Shown here: piece by piece, positions 27,038 through 34,975 of the stretch
How positions within the stretch are numbered: position 1 is the stretch's first letter
Layout of the letters: every line of letters starts with the position of its first letter
Source: CAZSLI01 sp964607705
Lineage (GTDB): Bacteria; Actinomycetota; Coriobacteriia; Anaerosomatales; PHET01
Direction of reading: 5' to 3'
DNA length: 41,425 nt
NCBI GenBank assembly: GCA_964607705.1
Contig: CAZSLI010000021.1
Span: forward strand, 1 to 41,425
Notes under the pieces: model-generated
The model's input: the letters and a program-made list of their open reading frames with translations, nothing else
The model's database searches: none
Told to the model about the DNA's origin: nothing
Position numbers and translations under genes: made by a program

Positions 27038-28681
27038 CTACTTGATCGTGAGGTAGCGCCCCGATGAGTACGTCGTCGCGTGGGTGGTGTCGCCTTGCAC
27101 GCGAGCGACGAGCTTCCAGCGCCCGCGATACGGCAACGCGAACCTCANNNNNNNNNNNNNNNNNNNNNNNNNNNNNNNNNNNNNNNNNNNNNNNNNNNNN
27201 NNNNNNNNNNNNNNNNNNNNNNNNNNNNNNNNNNNNNNNNNNNNNNNCCCCGCCTCCGCATTCGATTCGGCGTAGTCGGTGTCTCCGGCGAACACGACGC
27301 GGTACTTCGATTTCGACACGGCCTTGTCAGTGCACGTGACGGCCCCGTCTGCGTCGGTCTGATACGACGCCACCGGTAGCCAGCCGACGGCATCTTCTGT
27401 CTCGTCTTTCTCCAGGGTGACCGTCTTGCCCGCGAGCGCTGCACCGTCCGCCGATCGGGTGAGCGTGGCCTCCACGCTCACCCGATCGCCGTCGTAGTCG
27501 ACCTCGGGGACGACCGTCGACACGGTTAGCCTGGTGGGCGCGCGCTCGACCGACCAGGTGAATTCGTACGACCCACCCGTGCCGTCAGGCGAGTTGACGT
27601 CGAGGAAGTAGTTGTCATCTCGGTCGGCGACGTAAGTCAGCGCCCCGCCGGACGACTCCTGCACGATCTTGTCGAGGTCGACGATGCTCGTGGCGTCAGG
27701 GCCGAACAGAGAGGCCAGAAGCGCAGCCTCGCTTGAACCGAACTGCATCCTGAAGGTCTGGCCCGGTATGAGCGGGACGCTGAAGACGTCATCGAGGTTA
27801 GTCATGCCGAGTATGCCGGCGACCGGTGACGCAGGCAGGTCCCGCGCGGTCGGGATGTCGTTGTCCCCGTCCGAGAGTTCTCCTCGCGAGATCGAGTAGG
27901 TCAGCTGATAGTCACCGGCGCCGTACATCGCGTAGAGGTCCAGGTAGTACGTTCCTGCCTCGGTGGCGAAGTAGGTGAGCTGGTTCCGAGTAGGCTGCAC
28001 CACTGCCAGTGGAATCCCTGCGATGTTGGCCGCGGTCGGGCCGAACAGGTACGTGACCAGTCCGTCCTCCGGAAAACTCGCTTCGTCGTAGGTGACGGTC
28101 ACGTCCAGTCGGTCGCCCGCCGTGAGCTGCAACGAGAAGACGTCGTTGGGATCGGCGACGTCGTCGAGCGAGCCGGACACCGGCGAGCCGTCGAGCGCAA
28201 GCCCAGGGATGTCGTCATCGGAGGGGGTGGGGGCGGTCGCGGTCTCCCACGTGAGTGTGTATGCGCCAACGCCACCGAAAGCATCGACGTCGAGGTAGTA
28301 CGTGCCCGAGGTCGCCACGGTGTAGGTGAGCTCGCAGGGATTGCCGACCGTGCCGCTGTCTACCCAGAGGTCGATGTCATCGACGGTGGTCGCTGAGTCG
28401 TTGAACAGATGCAGATCGAAGTTAGTGCCTGCGTCGGCCGTGAGCGTCGCCGAGAACGACTGGCCTGCGGTGAGCTCCACCGCGTAGACGTCATGAGAGT
28501 CGGTGATCTCGTCGAGGGAGTCGACCACGGGTGATGCCGGAAGCGCGACGCCGGGTATCTCGTCGTCGGCCGGCGCCACCGCGAATGCTGAAGCGGGTGC
28601 ACCGAACACCGGAACCGCCAGTGCCAGCGCCAGGAACGCAGCGAGCCCCGCACGGAAGACTGAGTGGACTGTCTTCAGCAT
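27038..28681 (-). CDS. Secreted PPC-like repeat protein with shared C-terminal domain, interrupted by an assembly gap
   Basis: About 547 residues as assembled. A signal peptide (1-31: basic MLKTVHSVFR, hydrophobic core, ...GAPASAFA) precedes three pre-peptidase C-terminal (PPC)-like modules opening with DDEIPG, DDDIPG and DNDIPT (about 37, 150 and 272). An Ig-like module (about 395-485, with ATLTRSADGAALAGKTVTL) follows, then the last 33 residues of the domain shared with the next three genes (LPYRGRWKLVARVQ...RYLTIK). 100 N at 27148-27247 remove most of the shared domain. Comparison with the paralogue at 28696 suggests about 70 residues (roughly 215 bases) are missing, so the N count is a placeholder. 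ATG 28681 is behind GGAGGA. Surface role inferred. Confidence 0.82.
   Translation of the reverse strand: MLKTVHSVFRAGLAAFLALALAVPVFGAPASAFAVAPADDEIPGVALPASPVVDSLDEITDSHDVYAVELTAGQSFSATLTADAGTNFDLHLFNDSATTVDDIDLWVDSGTVGNPCELTYTVATSGTYYLDVDAFGGVGAYTLTWETATAPTPSDDDIPGLALDGSPVSGSLDDVADPNDVFSLQLTAGDRLDVTVTYDEASFPEDGLVTYLFGPTAANIAGIPLAVVQPTRNQLTYFATEAGTYYLDLYAMYGAGDYQLTYSISRGELSDGDNDIPTARDLPASPVAGILGMTNLDDVFSVPLIPGQTFRMQFGSSEAALLASLFGPDATSIVDLDKIVQESSGGALTYVADRDDNYFLDVNSPDGTGGSYEFTWSVERAPTRLTVSTVVPEVDYDGDRVSVEATLTRSADGAALAGKTVTLEKDETEDAVGWLPVASYQTDADGAVTCTDKAVSKSKYRVVFAGDTDYAESNAEAGXXXXXXXXXXXXXXXXXXXXXXXXXXXXXXXXXXRFALPYRGRWKLVARVQGDTTHATTYSSGRYLTIK
27148..27247. other. Assembly gap (100 N)
   Basis: Exactly 100 unknown bases, the usual placeholder for a scaffold gap of unknown size. 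It falls in the part of the gene that encodes the domain repeated in the neighbouring paralogues, with near-identical flanking DNA in the next gene (CTTCCAGCGCCC + GATACGGCAA), which would confuse short-read assembly. Confidence 0.98.
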
Positions 28682-28695
28682 CGATTCCTCCGAGC

Positions 28696-30843
28696 CTATC
28701 TGACCGTGAGGTACCTCGCGGCCGAGTAGGTCTTGACGTGCGTGGCGTCGCCCTCGACGCTCGCGATCAACTTCCAGCGCCCACGATACGGCAATGACGT
28801 GAGTGCCGAGTACTTCGTGTACGACGACACCGTGATGTTCTTCGCGTACACGGTGCGTCGCAGCACCCACTTACCATTTTCGGAACGGAAGCATCGTACC
28901 TTTACCGAGCGCTGTCCCGCAGGATGCCTCGGACGGAGATAGCCGGAGAGACGGAACGCCGCACGCGCCCGCACCCAGGTAGGCGTGGCTGGCCGCGTGA
29001 GCGATGCCCGGACGCCCACGGCCGAAGGGGCGCTGTATGACTCGAGGTACTCGCCCTGAGGGACCAGGCGGGCGCGCAGGTAGCTGTTAGTGGTGAGCGG
29101 CACCGTCGCCGAGTAGACGCCCGAATCGTCCACGCGGGCCTGGGCCACCCGTACCCACGGGCGCCCGCTGGTGCGCCGTTCGATCTGGACCGTCGAGCCC
29201 ACGGTGCTTCCCATCTCAGCAGTGGTGACTCCTGACAGCGTGACCTTGCCGCCGTAGCCGACCACCGCCGCGGACGGGCGGGCCGTGATGGTCGTCGGGT
29301 AGCCGACCGCCCAGTCAAGCGTGTAGGTACCCCGGGTGCCAGAGGTGGTGACGTCCACGTAGTACGTGGCGTTTTCGCTCGCCCCCACCTTGTAGCTCAT
29401 GACGCGCGGATAGGCGCCGCCGCTCGACGCAGCGACCACGTCAGCGTCAGCCACGCTCACCGAGCCGGGACCGAGTAGACGCACCTGCGTGTCCGCGCTC
29501 GTGGAATCCGAGAGCTTGATCTTGATGGTGCGGCCGGCGGACAGCCGAACCGCGAATACGTCATGCGCGTCCGTCGCGGCATCGACCCGACCGAAGACGG
29601 GAGGAGCGGGAAGCGACAGACCGGGGATCTCGTCATCAGACATCGTGACGTTCAGTGCGCCGTCGGCACGAACCAGCCCGCAACCGAAGTAGTCGTCCCG
29701 CCCTACTGGGCCTAGATCCACCGCGGAACGCTGCAGCGCGTTGACCACCTCGGCCTCGCTCCACGTCGGATGAACCGACTTCAACTGACCGACCACGCCG
29801 CTGACCACTGCCGCCGCCATCGAGGTACCGGCCATCCACCCGTAGCCGCTGTCAAACGTGGTGGAGAGTATCCGGCCGCTCGCGTCGCCGCCCGGTGCCG
29901 CGATATCCACGTACGAGCCGTAGTCCGAGTAGGCGGCGCGCGTCGAGTCGATCGTGGTGGCCCCTACCCCGATCACTCCGCGGTACGCAGCCGGATACCA
30001 CAGGGCGCTGCTGTTCGCGTTACCCGCAGCCGCAACGATGATCGAGCCATGCGCACGCGCGTACGTGACGGCGTTCGCGATGACGGGCGCCGACCTGAAC
30101 GCCCCCAAGGAGAGGTTGATGACGTCAGCGCCCTGGTCGGCGGCGTACATGATGCCGTCGGCGACGTCGTAATCGGACCCCGAGCCGTCGTTTCCGATGA
30201 CCCGCACAGGAAGGATCGTGCATCGGCCGGCCACACCGGCGACGCCCGTGCCGTTATCGATGCGCGCTGCCGCGATGCCCGCGACGTGCGTGCCATGTCC
30301 GGTGCCGTCTTGGGCGTTGGAATCGCCGGAGACGAAATCCCAGTCATGGACACGGTCGATGTTCGCGATCAGATCCGGGTGACCCAGGTCCACGCCCGAG
30401 TCGACGATCGCGATCTTGACCGCGGAGGACCCGCGGGTGATGTCCCAAGCTGCCGGCGCCCCGATAGCGGGAAGGTGCCACTGGCTCGGGTACTCGGAGT
30501 CCGAGGGGACGAACGCCTGACGCACTTCGATCGACGGGCTTGCGTACGTCACGCCGTCTTCGTCGGCGAGTGAACGAGCGAGCTCCTCGGCAGTCTGGCC
30601 GGGTGCGGGCTCGACGACGATGAACTTGTCGTGGCCCCCGCTCTTGACCAGCCGAGCGCCGGCTTCATTCGCCGAGTCGAGCGCCCCGTCCTTGTGCCCG
30701 CGCTCGATGCCGAGGATGACCTGGTCGCCCGCCACGGTGGCGCTCGTCGGGCCCTGCGGGCGAGCGACGGCAACCCCACCTACCGGCGCAAGCGCGGTGG
30801 CGAGGGCGACCACCAACAGTCCTCTGGTTACTCGGCGGGTCAT
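28696..30843 (-). CDS. Secreted subtilisin-like (S8) serine protease with PPC-like, Ig-like and shared C-terminal domains
   Basis: About 715 residues from the ATG at 30843. Signal peptide 1-28 (TRRVTRGLLVVALATALAP); I9-like propeptide about 40-110; peptidase S8 domain about 120-405 with the triad Asp148 (IAIVDSGVDLGHPD), His183 (DGTGHGTHVAG), Ser341 (GTSMAA) and oxyanion Asn275 (AAAGNANSS). A PPC-like module opening with SDDEIPG (about 415), an Ig-like module (about 520-610) and the shared C-terminal domain with SGYLRPRH and ending RYLTVR follow. It should be an active exported protease. Starts at GTG 30870 and ATG 30852 are also open; AGGA 8 bases before ATG 30843 favours it. Sits 14 bases before the next secreted gene. 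Confidence 0.92.
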   Translation of the reverse strand: MTRRVTRGLLVVALATALAPVGGVAVARPQGPTSATVAGDQVILGIERGHKDGALDSANEAGARLVKSGGHDKFIVVEPAPGQTAEELARSLADEDGVTYASPSIEVRQAFVPSDSEYPSQWHLPAIGAPAAWDITRGSSAVKIAIVDSGVDLGHPDLIANIDRVHDWDFVSGDSNAQDGTGHGTHVAGIAAARIDNGTGVAGVAGRCTILPVRVIGNDGSGSDYDVADGIMYAADQGADVINLSLGAFRSAPVIANAVTYARAHGSIIVAAAGNANSSALWYPAAYRGVIGVGATTIDSTRAAYSDYGSYVDIAAPGGDASGRILSTTFDSGYGWMAGTSMAAAVVSGVVGQLKSVHPTWSEAEVVNALQRSAVDLGPVGRDDYFGCGLVRADGALNVTMSDDEIPGLSLPAPPVFGRVDAATDAHDVFAVRLSAGRTIKIKLSDSTSADTQVRLLGPGSVSVADADVVAASSGGAYPRVMSYKVGASENATYYVDVTTSGTRGTYTLDWAVGYPTTITARPSAAVVGYGGKVTLSGVTTAEMGSTVGSTVQIERRTSGRPWVRVAQARVDDSGVYSATVPLTTNSYLRARLVPQGEYLESYSAPSAVGVRASLTRPATPTWVRARAAFRLSGYLRPRHPAGQRSVKVRCFRSENGKWVLRRTVYAKNITVSSYTKYSALTSLPYRGRWKLIASVEGDATHVKTYSAARYLTVR

Positions 30844-30894
30844 CCTGACCATCCTGACAGCGATTGTCACGCCAATACGGAGACTACATCAGAC

Positions 30895-30934
30895 GAACAA
30901 AAGCCCGGGCGACCACTGATGGGCCGCCCGGGCT
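30895..30934 (-). terminator. Rho-independent terminator after the 30958-32439 gene
   Basis: AGCCCGGGCG and CGCCCGGGCT (30902-30911, 30925-30934) form a perfect 10-bp stem; on the reverse strand it is followed by TTTTGTT. It lies 23 bases after the stop of the preceding secreted-protein gene and before the protease gene, so the two are probably separate transcripts. Confidence 0.85.
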
Positions 30935-30957
30935 GATCTTCCCTGCGAGAACGATTT

Positions 30958-32439
30958 CTAGCGGTACACCGTCACGTACCTGAACACCGAATCGGTGGCC
31001 GCGTACTTCGACGTGGCGGCGTAGCGGGACATGAGGCGCCACTTGCCCGTGTACGGAAGGCTGAAGCGTGCCGAGTACCGCGAGGTCGTCGCATTGTAGG
31101 TGGAGGTCGTGGTGGAGAACGACTTGCGGGTGACCCAGCGTCCGTGCTCGTAACGCTGCGCGTAGATCTTCACCACGTGCGAGCCGGACGAGTGGCGCGG
31201 ACGCAAGTAGCCGACGGACGTGAACTTCACGTACTGGTGAGCGTGGCTCGGCGTCGACGGGCGGGTCAGGTAGACCTTGGGCGCCACGCGCACGACATCG
31301 CTGGTGACGAAGGTGTAGACGCCCGCCTCACCGGCGTACTGGACGCGGTAGTCGGTCGCGGCGGCGGGTTTGTGGGCGAACTCGTAGCCGCCGGCCAGCG
31401 TCGTGGTGGTCTCGTCGGCGGGAGTCCAGGTGCTGCTGCCTACGGGGCGTGCCTCGAGCGTGACGCGCGCGTTGCCGACAGGGGCGTCACCCTCGACCGT
31501 CGTGAGGGCGCCCGAGATGGACGCGGTCCCGTTGTAGGCGATCACAGGAGCGGTCAGCATACTGAGCTTGGTGTACTGACCGACCATGTACTTGAAGGAG
31601 TAGTCGCCCGAACCAAAGGCGCTGTAGATGTCGATGTAGTGCCAGCCCGTAGTGGTCGCCTCGAAGCTTCCGGACTCACTCGACGTGAAGCCGTCCGAGC
31701 TCGCCATGGGCGTGTCCGAGAAGACGCTCGTCTTGTCGGGGCTGTAGACGTAGACGTCGAAGTCGGCGGCCGCCGGGCCCGAGAGCTCGTACTTCACCTT
31801 GCCGACGCCGCTCAACATGATCTTGTAGACGTCGTCCTGATCGCTGTAGCGGTTCAGCGTGCCGGTGACTGGCGAGGTGGGAAGCACCACGCCCCCGCCC
31901 GCGGCGGGTATCTGGTCGTCGGGGTCGGCTGTCGCGACGTTGGCGAGCATCACGTAGGTGCCGATGCCCTCAAAGGCGTTGACGCCGAGGTAGTAGTCAC
32001 CCTCGACCGGGGCCACGTAGGTGAACTGCTCGGGATAGACGTTGGTGTTGCTCGAATCCCAGACATAGGGCTGGGTATCCACGTCCGTGGTGCCGGGTGG
32101 GAACAAGAACAGGTCGAAATCGGTTCCGCCCGCGCCGGTCATGCTCGCGTAGAACTTCTGCCCGGCGGTCAGGTGAACCGTGTAGATGTCCCACGGGTCG
32201 CTCGGCGAGAGAGCTGGCTCGGCGCTGAGAGAGCCGTTGTTGTACGTCGGCTCCAACAGGAGCGTCATCGCGCCGGCGACGTTATTGTCTGCAGGCTCAG
32301 CAGCGACCGAATAGGTGACCGGGCCGGCGGCGTGCGGCGACTTGGTGGACTTCTCGGCGAACGCTGCGGTCGGCAGTACCAGCATGGAGACGACCGCAAT
32401 AGCTACCGCGGCCCTGACAGGTGACCGTAGAAGATTCAT
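30958..32439 (-). CDS. Secreted PPC-like / Ig-like protein with shared C-terminal domain
   Basis: A 493-residue exported protein. Signal peptide 1-28 (...VVSMLVLPTAAFA). Two PPC-like modules (about 50-170, with DPWDIYTVHLTAGQKFYASM and DYYLGVNAFEGIGTY; about 175-295, opening DDQIPA), an Ig-like module (about 300-385) and the shared C-terminal domain (about 392-493: YLTRPSTP, VGYLRPRHSSG, LPYTGKWRL, RYVTVYR). No enzymatic motif, no sortase signal, no C-terminal membrane anchor. ATG behind AAGGAAGGGA. A structured leader precedes it and a terminator follows. Function unknown; surface or extracellular binding role is inferred. Confidence 0.82.
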   Translation of the reverse strand: MNLLRSPVRAAVAIAVVSMLVLPTAAFAEKSTKSPHAAGPVTYSVAAEPADNNVAGAMTLLLEPTYNNGSLSAEPALSPSDPWDIYTVHLTAGQKFYASMTGAGGTDFDLFLFPPGTTDVDTQPYVWDSSNTNVYPEQFTYVAPVEGDYYLGVNAFEGIGTYVMLANVATADPDDQIPAAGGGVVLPTSPVTGTLNRYSDQDDVYKIMLSGVGKVKYELSGPAAADFDVYVYSPDKTSVFSDTPMASSDGFTSSESGSFEATTTGWHYIDIYSAFGSGDYSFKYMVGQYTKLSMLTAPVIAYNGTASISGALTTVEGDAPVGNARVTLEARPVGSSTWTPADETTTTLAGGYEFAHKPAAATDYRVQYAGEAGVYTFVTSDVVRVAPKVYLTRPSTPSHAHQYVKFTSVGYLRPRHSSGSHVVKIYAQRYEHGRWVTRKSFSTTTSTYNATTSRYSARFSLPYTGKWRLMSRYAATSKYAATDSVFRYVTVYR

Positions 32440-32463
32440 ACGAACTATCCCTTCCTTGCAGGT

Positions 32464-32520
32464 GGCGGCAGGAGACCCGGATGGAAGCTCCTTCCGGTAA
32501 ATTCTTGCCTGATAACCGCC
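32464..32520 (-). promoter_or_regulatory. Structured leader of the 30958-32439 gene
   Basis: On the reverse strand an inner hairpin CCGGAAGGAGCTTCCATCCGG (32497-32477) is enclosed by pairing of GGC/GCC and GGCA/TGCC (32520-32518, 32509-32506 with 32470-32464). A TGTTATAGA extended -10 candidate (hexamer 32527-32522) lies just upstream. The fold resembles a small cis-acting RNA but matches no riboswitch consensus I know. Confidence 0.35.
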
Positions 32521-32532
32521 ATCTATAACACG

Positions 32533-33606
32533 TTAACGGACGTAGACGTACCTTCCGGCAGAGGAGCCTGCCGCGTTGTAGGCGTCCGTCGCAGCGGAGG
32601 CGACGATCTTCCAGCTGCCCGTGTACGGGAGCGCAAGCCTCGCAGAGTACTTGGTGTACGAGCTGTAGTTGGAGTTCGTCGCGTAGACCGTCTTGCGCGC
32701 CTTCCAGCGGCCGCTCTCCTTGCGGTAGCAGGTGAGCTTGACGGTCCTGGCGCCCGAAGCGTGTCGCGGCTTCAGGTATCCCGTCGCCGAGAAGGTGCGC
32801 CCGCGGTAGACGCGGCTCGTCGTAGCCGGCGTGCTGAGATAGGCCTTCGGCATGATCTTGACGTCGTTGCTGACCGCGTCGAAGTACTTGGTCCCGCCGA
32901 GCGACCGCACGCGATAGGTGGTCGTCAAGGCCGGCTTGACCGGGACCGCGTACGCCCCCGACGCATCCGCCGTTCCTGCGGCGACCTTGGTGAACGTCGT
33001 CTTGCCCGCGGGGCGAGCGTAGACGTTGACCTGGGCACCGGCGATGGGGCTTCCCTGGGAGTCACGCACGATTCCGGTGACCGCGGGTGAGGCTCCCCAG
33101 GCGCAAATGGTGGGCGCGGCTGCCGTAACGGCCGGCTGGTCATCGGGGAAGCCATACGTGAGCGTGTAAGCGATATCGCCAGGAGTGGCACGCTTGTCGT
33201 CGAACGCCCAGACATCCAGGTAGTAGCGGCCGGTGGCCGGTGCGGTGTAGAAGAACCGCTCACTCGACGACCCCGCAGTCTCGGAGAGCGCGACCGCAGG
33301 CTCCGTTCCGAGCTTCGAACGCGTGTTGGGCCCCCAGAGGTAGAGGTCGACGTCGGTGAGACTCGGCGCGGCGGTCGAGGCGTACAGAGTCTGCCCCTGG
33401 ACGAGGTTGACCGAGTACACGTCGTCCATGTCGTTGATGTAGTCGACGGTGCCGCTCACAGGCGACGCGGTGATGGGAACGCCCGGAATGTCATCGTCGG
33501 TCGTGACGACCAACGCCCATGCCCCGGCAGGTACGGCGATCGCCGCGACCAGCAGGCAGGCAATGATCACGTGTGCTTTCTTCAAGCTACGGACACCCTC
33601 TTTCAT
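32533..33606 (-). CDS. Secreted PPC-like protein with carboxypeptidase-regulatory-like and shared C-terminal domains
   Basis: A 357-residue exported protein. Lys-containing N-region, then a hydrophobic signal core (AHVIIACLLVAAIAVPAGAWA). A PPC-like module opens with DDDIPGVPITASPVSG (about 38) and holds DMDDVYSVNLVQGQTLY and GRYYLDVWAF. A carboxypeptidase-regulatory/Ig-like module about 165-250 (IVRDSQGSPIAGAQVNVYAR) is followed by the shared C-terminal domain (about 256-357: YLSTPATT, TGYLKPRHASG, YSSYTKYSARLALPY, RYVYVR). ATG 33606 follows GAGGCGCG; TTG 33585 behind AGAGGG is another possible start. Smallest of the four paralogues. Confidence 0.82.
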   Translation of the reverse strand: MKEGVRSLKKAHVIIACLLVAAIAVPAGAWALVVTTDDDIPGVPITASPVSGTVDYINDMDDVYSVNLVQGQTLYASTAAPSLTDVDLYLWGPNTRSKLGTEPAVALSETAGSSSERFFYTAPATGRYYLDVWAFDDKRATPGDIAYTLTYGFPDDQPAVTAAAPTICAWGASPAVTGIVRDSQGSPIAGAQVNVYARPAGKTTFTKVAAGTADASGAYAVPVKPALTTTYRVRSLGGTKYFDAVSNDVKIMPKAYLSTPATTSRVYRGRTFSATGYLKPRHASGARTVKLTCYRKESGRWKARKTVYATNSNYSSYTKYSARLALPYTGSWKIVASAATDAYNAAGSSAGRYVYVR

Positions 33607-33672
33607 ATCGCGCCTCGGGTTCAGTATCGGCTGGCGCAACAGAGGAGTCCAGCGAGGAGCGCGCCAGAGCGT

Positions 33673-33686
33673 CACGGAACCGTGAT
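33673..33686 (-). terminator. Hairpin just after the lipoprotein gene
   Basis: TCACGG-TT-CCGTGA is a perfect 6-bp stem with a 2-base loop, 5 bases after the lipoprotein stop. No T run follows, so termination is only possible. Confidence 0.3.
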
Positions 33687-33691
33687 GGCGG

Positions 33692-34162
33692 TCACTGCGT
33701 CTCGAGCACCGGAGCGCCAACGCCGACGATGGCATCGACCCTCGTCGCACCAGCCTGGCGCCCTATCGTCAACCGCGATTGGGCGCCCCCCTTCTGGAAG
33801 GTGAGCTCAGCTTCCCCGGTCTCCAGCGCGCGGTCCGAGACCAGCTCCCAGGACCGGCCACGGTAGGCTTGTCGGTACCACTCGGCGACCGAGGCGGGTT
33901 CTTCGTACGACATGAGCGAGTAGTCCCAGGCATCAGGTCCTTGTGCCTTGCCCGATTGGACGACTCCCCTCACGACGGGGACTTCCGGCGGGAAGCTGGC
34001 GTCGATCGCAGCCTTCTCGGAGGTCGTCATAGGCTGTATGCCCTCGATCGAGACTGGGGCAGCCGTCGGCTGCTCGGCCGGCGGGGGCGGTGTCGGGCGC
34101 GCCATGCACGCCACCAACGCCGTCGAGGCGATCATGAGAACCAGTGCCATGCAACGCTTCAT
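33692..34162 (-). CDS. Small putative lipoprotein
   Basis: A 156-residue protein with a lipoprotein signal: MKRCMALVLMIASTALVAC, lipobox LVAC with Cys19, then a Pro/Thr-rich linker (RPTPPPPAEQPTAAP). The globular part (about 45-156) has SLMSYEEPASVAEWYRQAYRGRSWEL and LTFQKGGAQSRLTIG and resembles no family I can name with certainty. The ATG at 34162 follows GGAGG; the frame is open further upstream but that part is a shadow of the divergent gene. Likely anchored in the outer face of the membrane. Function unknown. Confidence 0.85.
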   Translation of the reverse strand: MKRCMALVLMIASTALVACMARPTPPPPAEQPTAAPVSIEGIQPMTTSEKAAIDASFPPEVPVVRGVVQSGKAQGPDAWDYSLMSYEEPASVAEWYRQAYRGRSWELVSDRALETGEAELTFQKGGAQSRLTIGRQAGATRVDAIVGVGAPVLETQ

Positions 34163-34246
34163 CGAACCTCCGGACCCGGCGGACAGACCTGTAAGCCTGA
34201 CGATGCTGCGTATCATACGACCGGGTGTCGACGTGAGGGAGGTCGG

Positions 34247-34972
34247 ATGACGGAGGACATACCGCAGTTTGCCGAGCGGATCCTCGGCGAGCTGAAGGCG
34301 AACGCCAATGCGGAGAACGTGGCGGGAATGCATCGGTTCGGCATCTCGACCGTGGGCACGCTCGGCGTCACTATGCCGGTGGTGCGCGGGCTCGCCCGCG
34401 ACGCGAAGCGCGAGCTGGGACGCGACAAGCCGGCTCTGCACGCGCTCGCGCTGGAGTTGTGGGCGAGTGGCTTGCACGAGGCGCGGATCATGGCGACCGT
34501 GATCGACCAGCCACCCCTCGTAGCGCGCGAGCAGGCCGAGTCGTGGGCGCTCGACCTCGACTCGTGGGACACGTGCGACCAGCTCTGCGGCAATCTGCTC
34601 TGGCGTGTGCCCTTCGCGTGGGAGCTGCCCGCCTCGTGGTGCGGCCGCCCGGAGACCTACGTGAAGCGGGCCGGTTTCGTCGTCGCGGTCCAGCTCTTCA
34701 AGGACAAGACGGCTGCCGAGGAGCGCTACCTCCCCTTCCTCAATCTGATCGAGCGCGAGTGCACCGACGAGCGCAACGACGTGAAGAAGGGTGTGAACTG
34801 GGCGCTCAGGCAGATCGGGAAGAGCAGCGCTTCGCTCAATGAGGCGGCCATCGACTGCGCCGAGCGCATCCTCGAGCAGCATCCCGATTCGAAGTCGGCG
34901 CGATGGATAGCGCGCGACGCGCTCCGCGAGCTGCGGAGCCACGCCGTGCGCAAGCGGCTCGGAATCGGCTGA
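34247..34972 (+). CDS. DNA alkylation repair protein, AlkD-like HEAT-repeat family
   Basis: A 241-residue all-helical protein. The pattern of helical repeats with GVTMPVVRGLARDAKRELG, LALELWASGLHEARIMA, DLDSWDTCDQLCGNLLW and KKGVNWALRQIGKSSA is that of the DNA alkylation repair (AlkC/AlkD-like) family; the W-D segment (LDSWDTCD) matches the AlkD active-site region. AlkD-type enzymes excise N3- and N7-alkylpurines. The frame is open from 33779, but the ATG at 34247 behind GAGGGAGG gives the normal N-terminus. Confidence 0.9.
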   Translation: MTEDIPQFAERILGELKANANAENVAGMHRFGISTVGTLGVTMPVVRGLARDAKRELGRDKPALHALALELWASGLHEARIMATVIDQPPLVAREQAESWALDLDSWDTCDQLCGNLLWRVPFAWELPASWCGRPETYVKRAGFVVAVQLFKDKTAAEERYLPFLNLIERECTDERNDVKKGVNWALRQIGKSSASLNEAAIDCAERILEQHPDSKSARWIARDALRELRSHAVRKRLGIG

Positions 34973-34975
34973 CGC

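Noticed and set aside
31870..31900. LPTSP as sortase signal in the secreted proteins
   Set aside because: It is internal, not followed by a membrane helix and basic tail, and is part of the PPC-like module.
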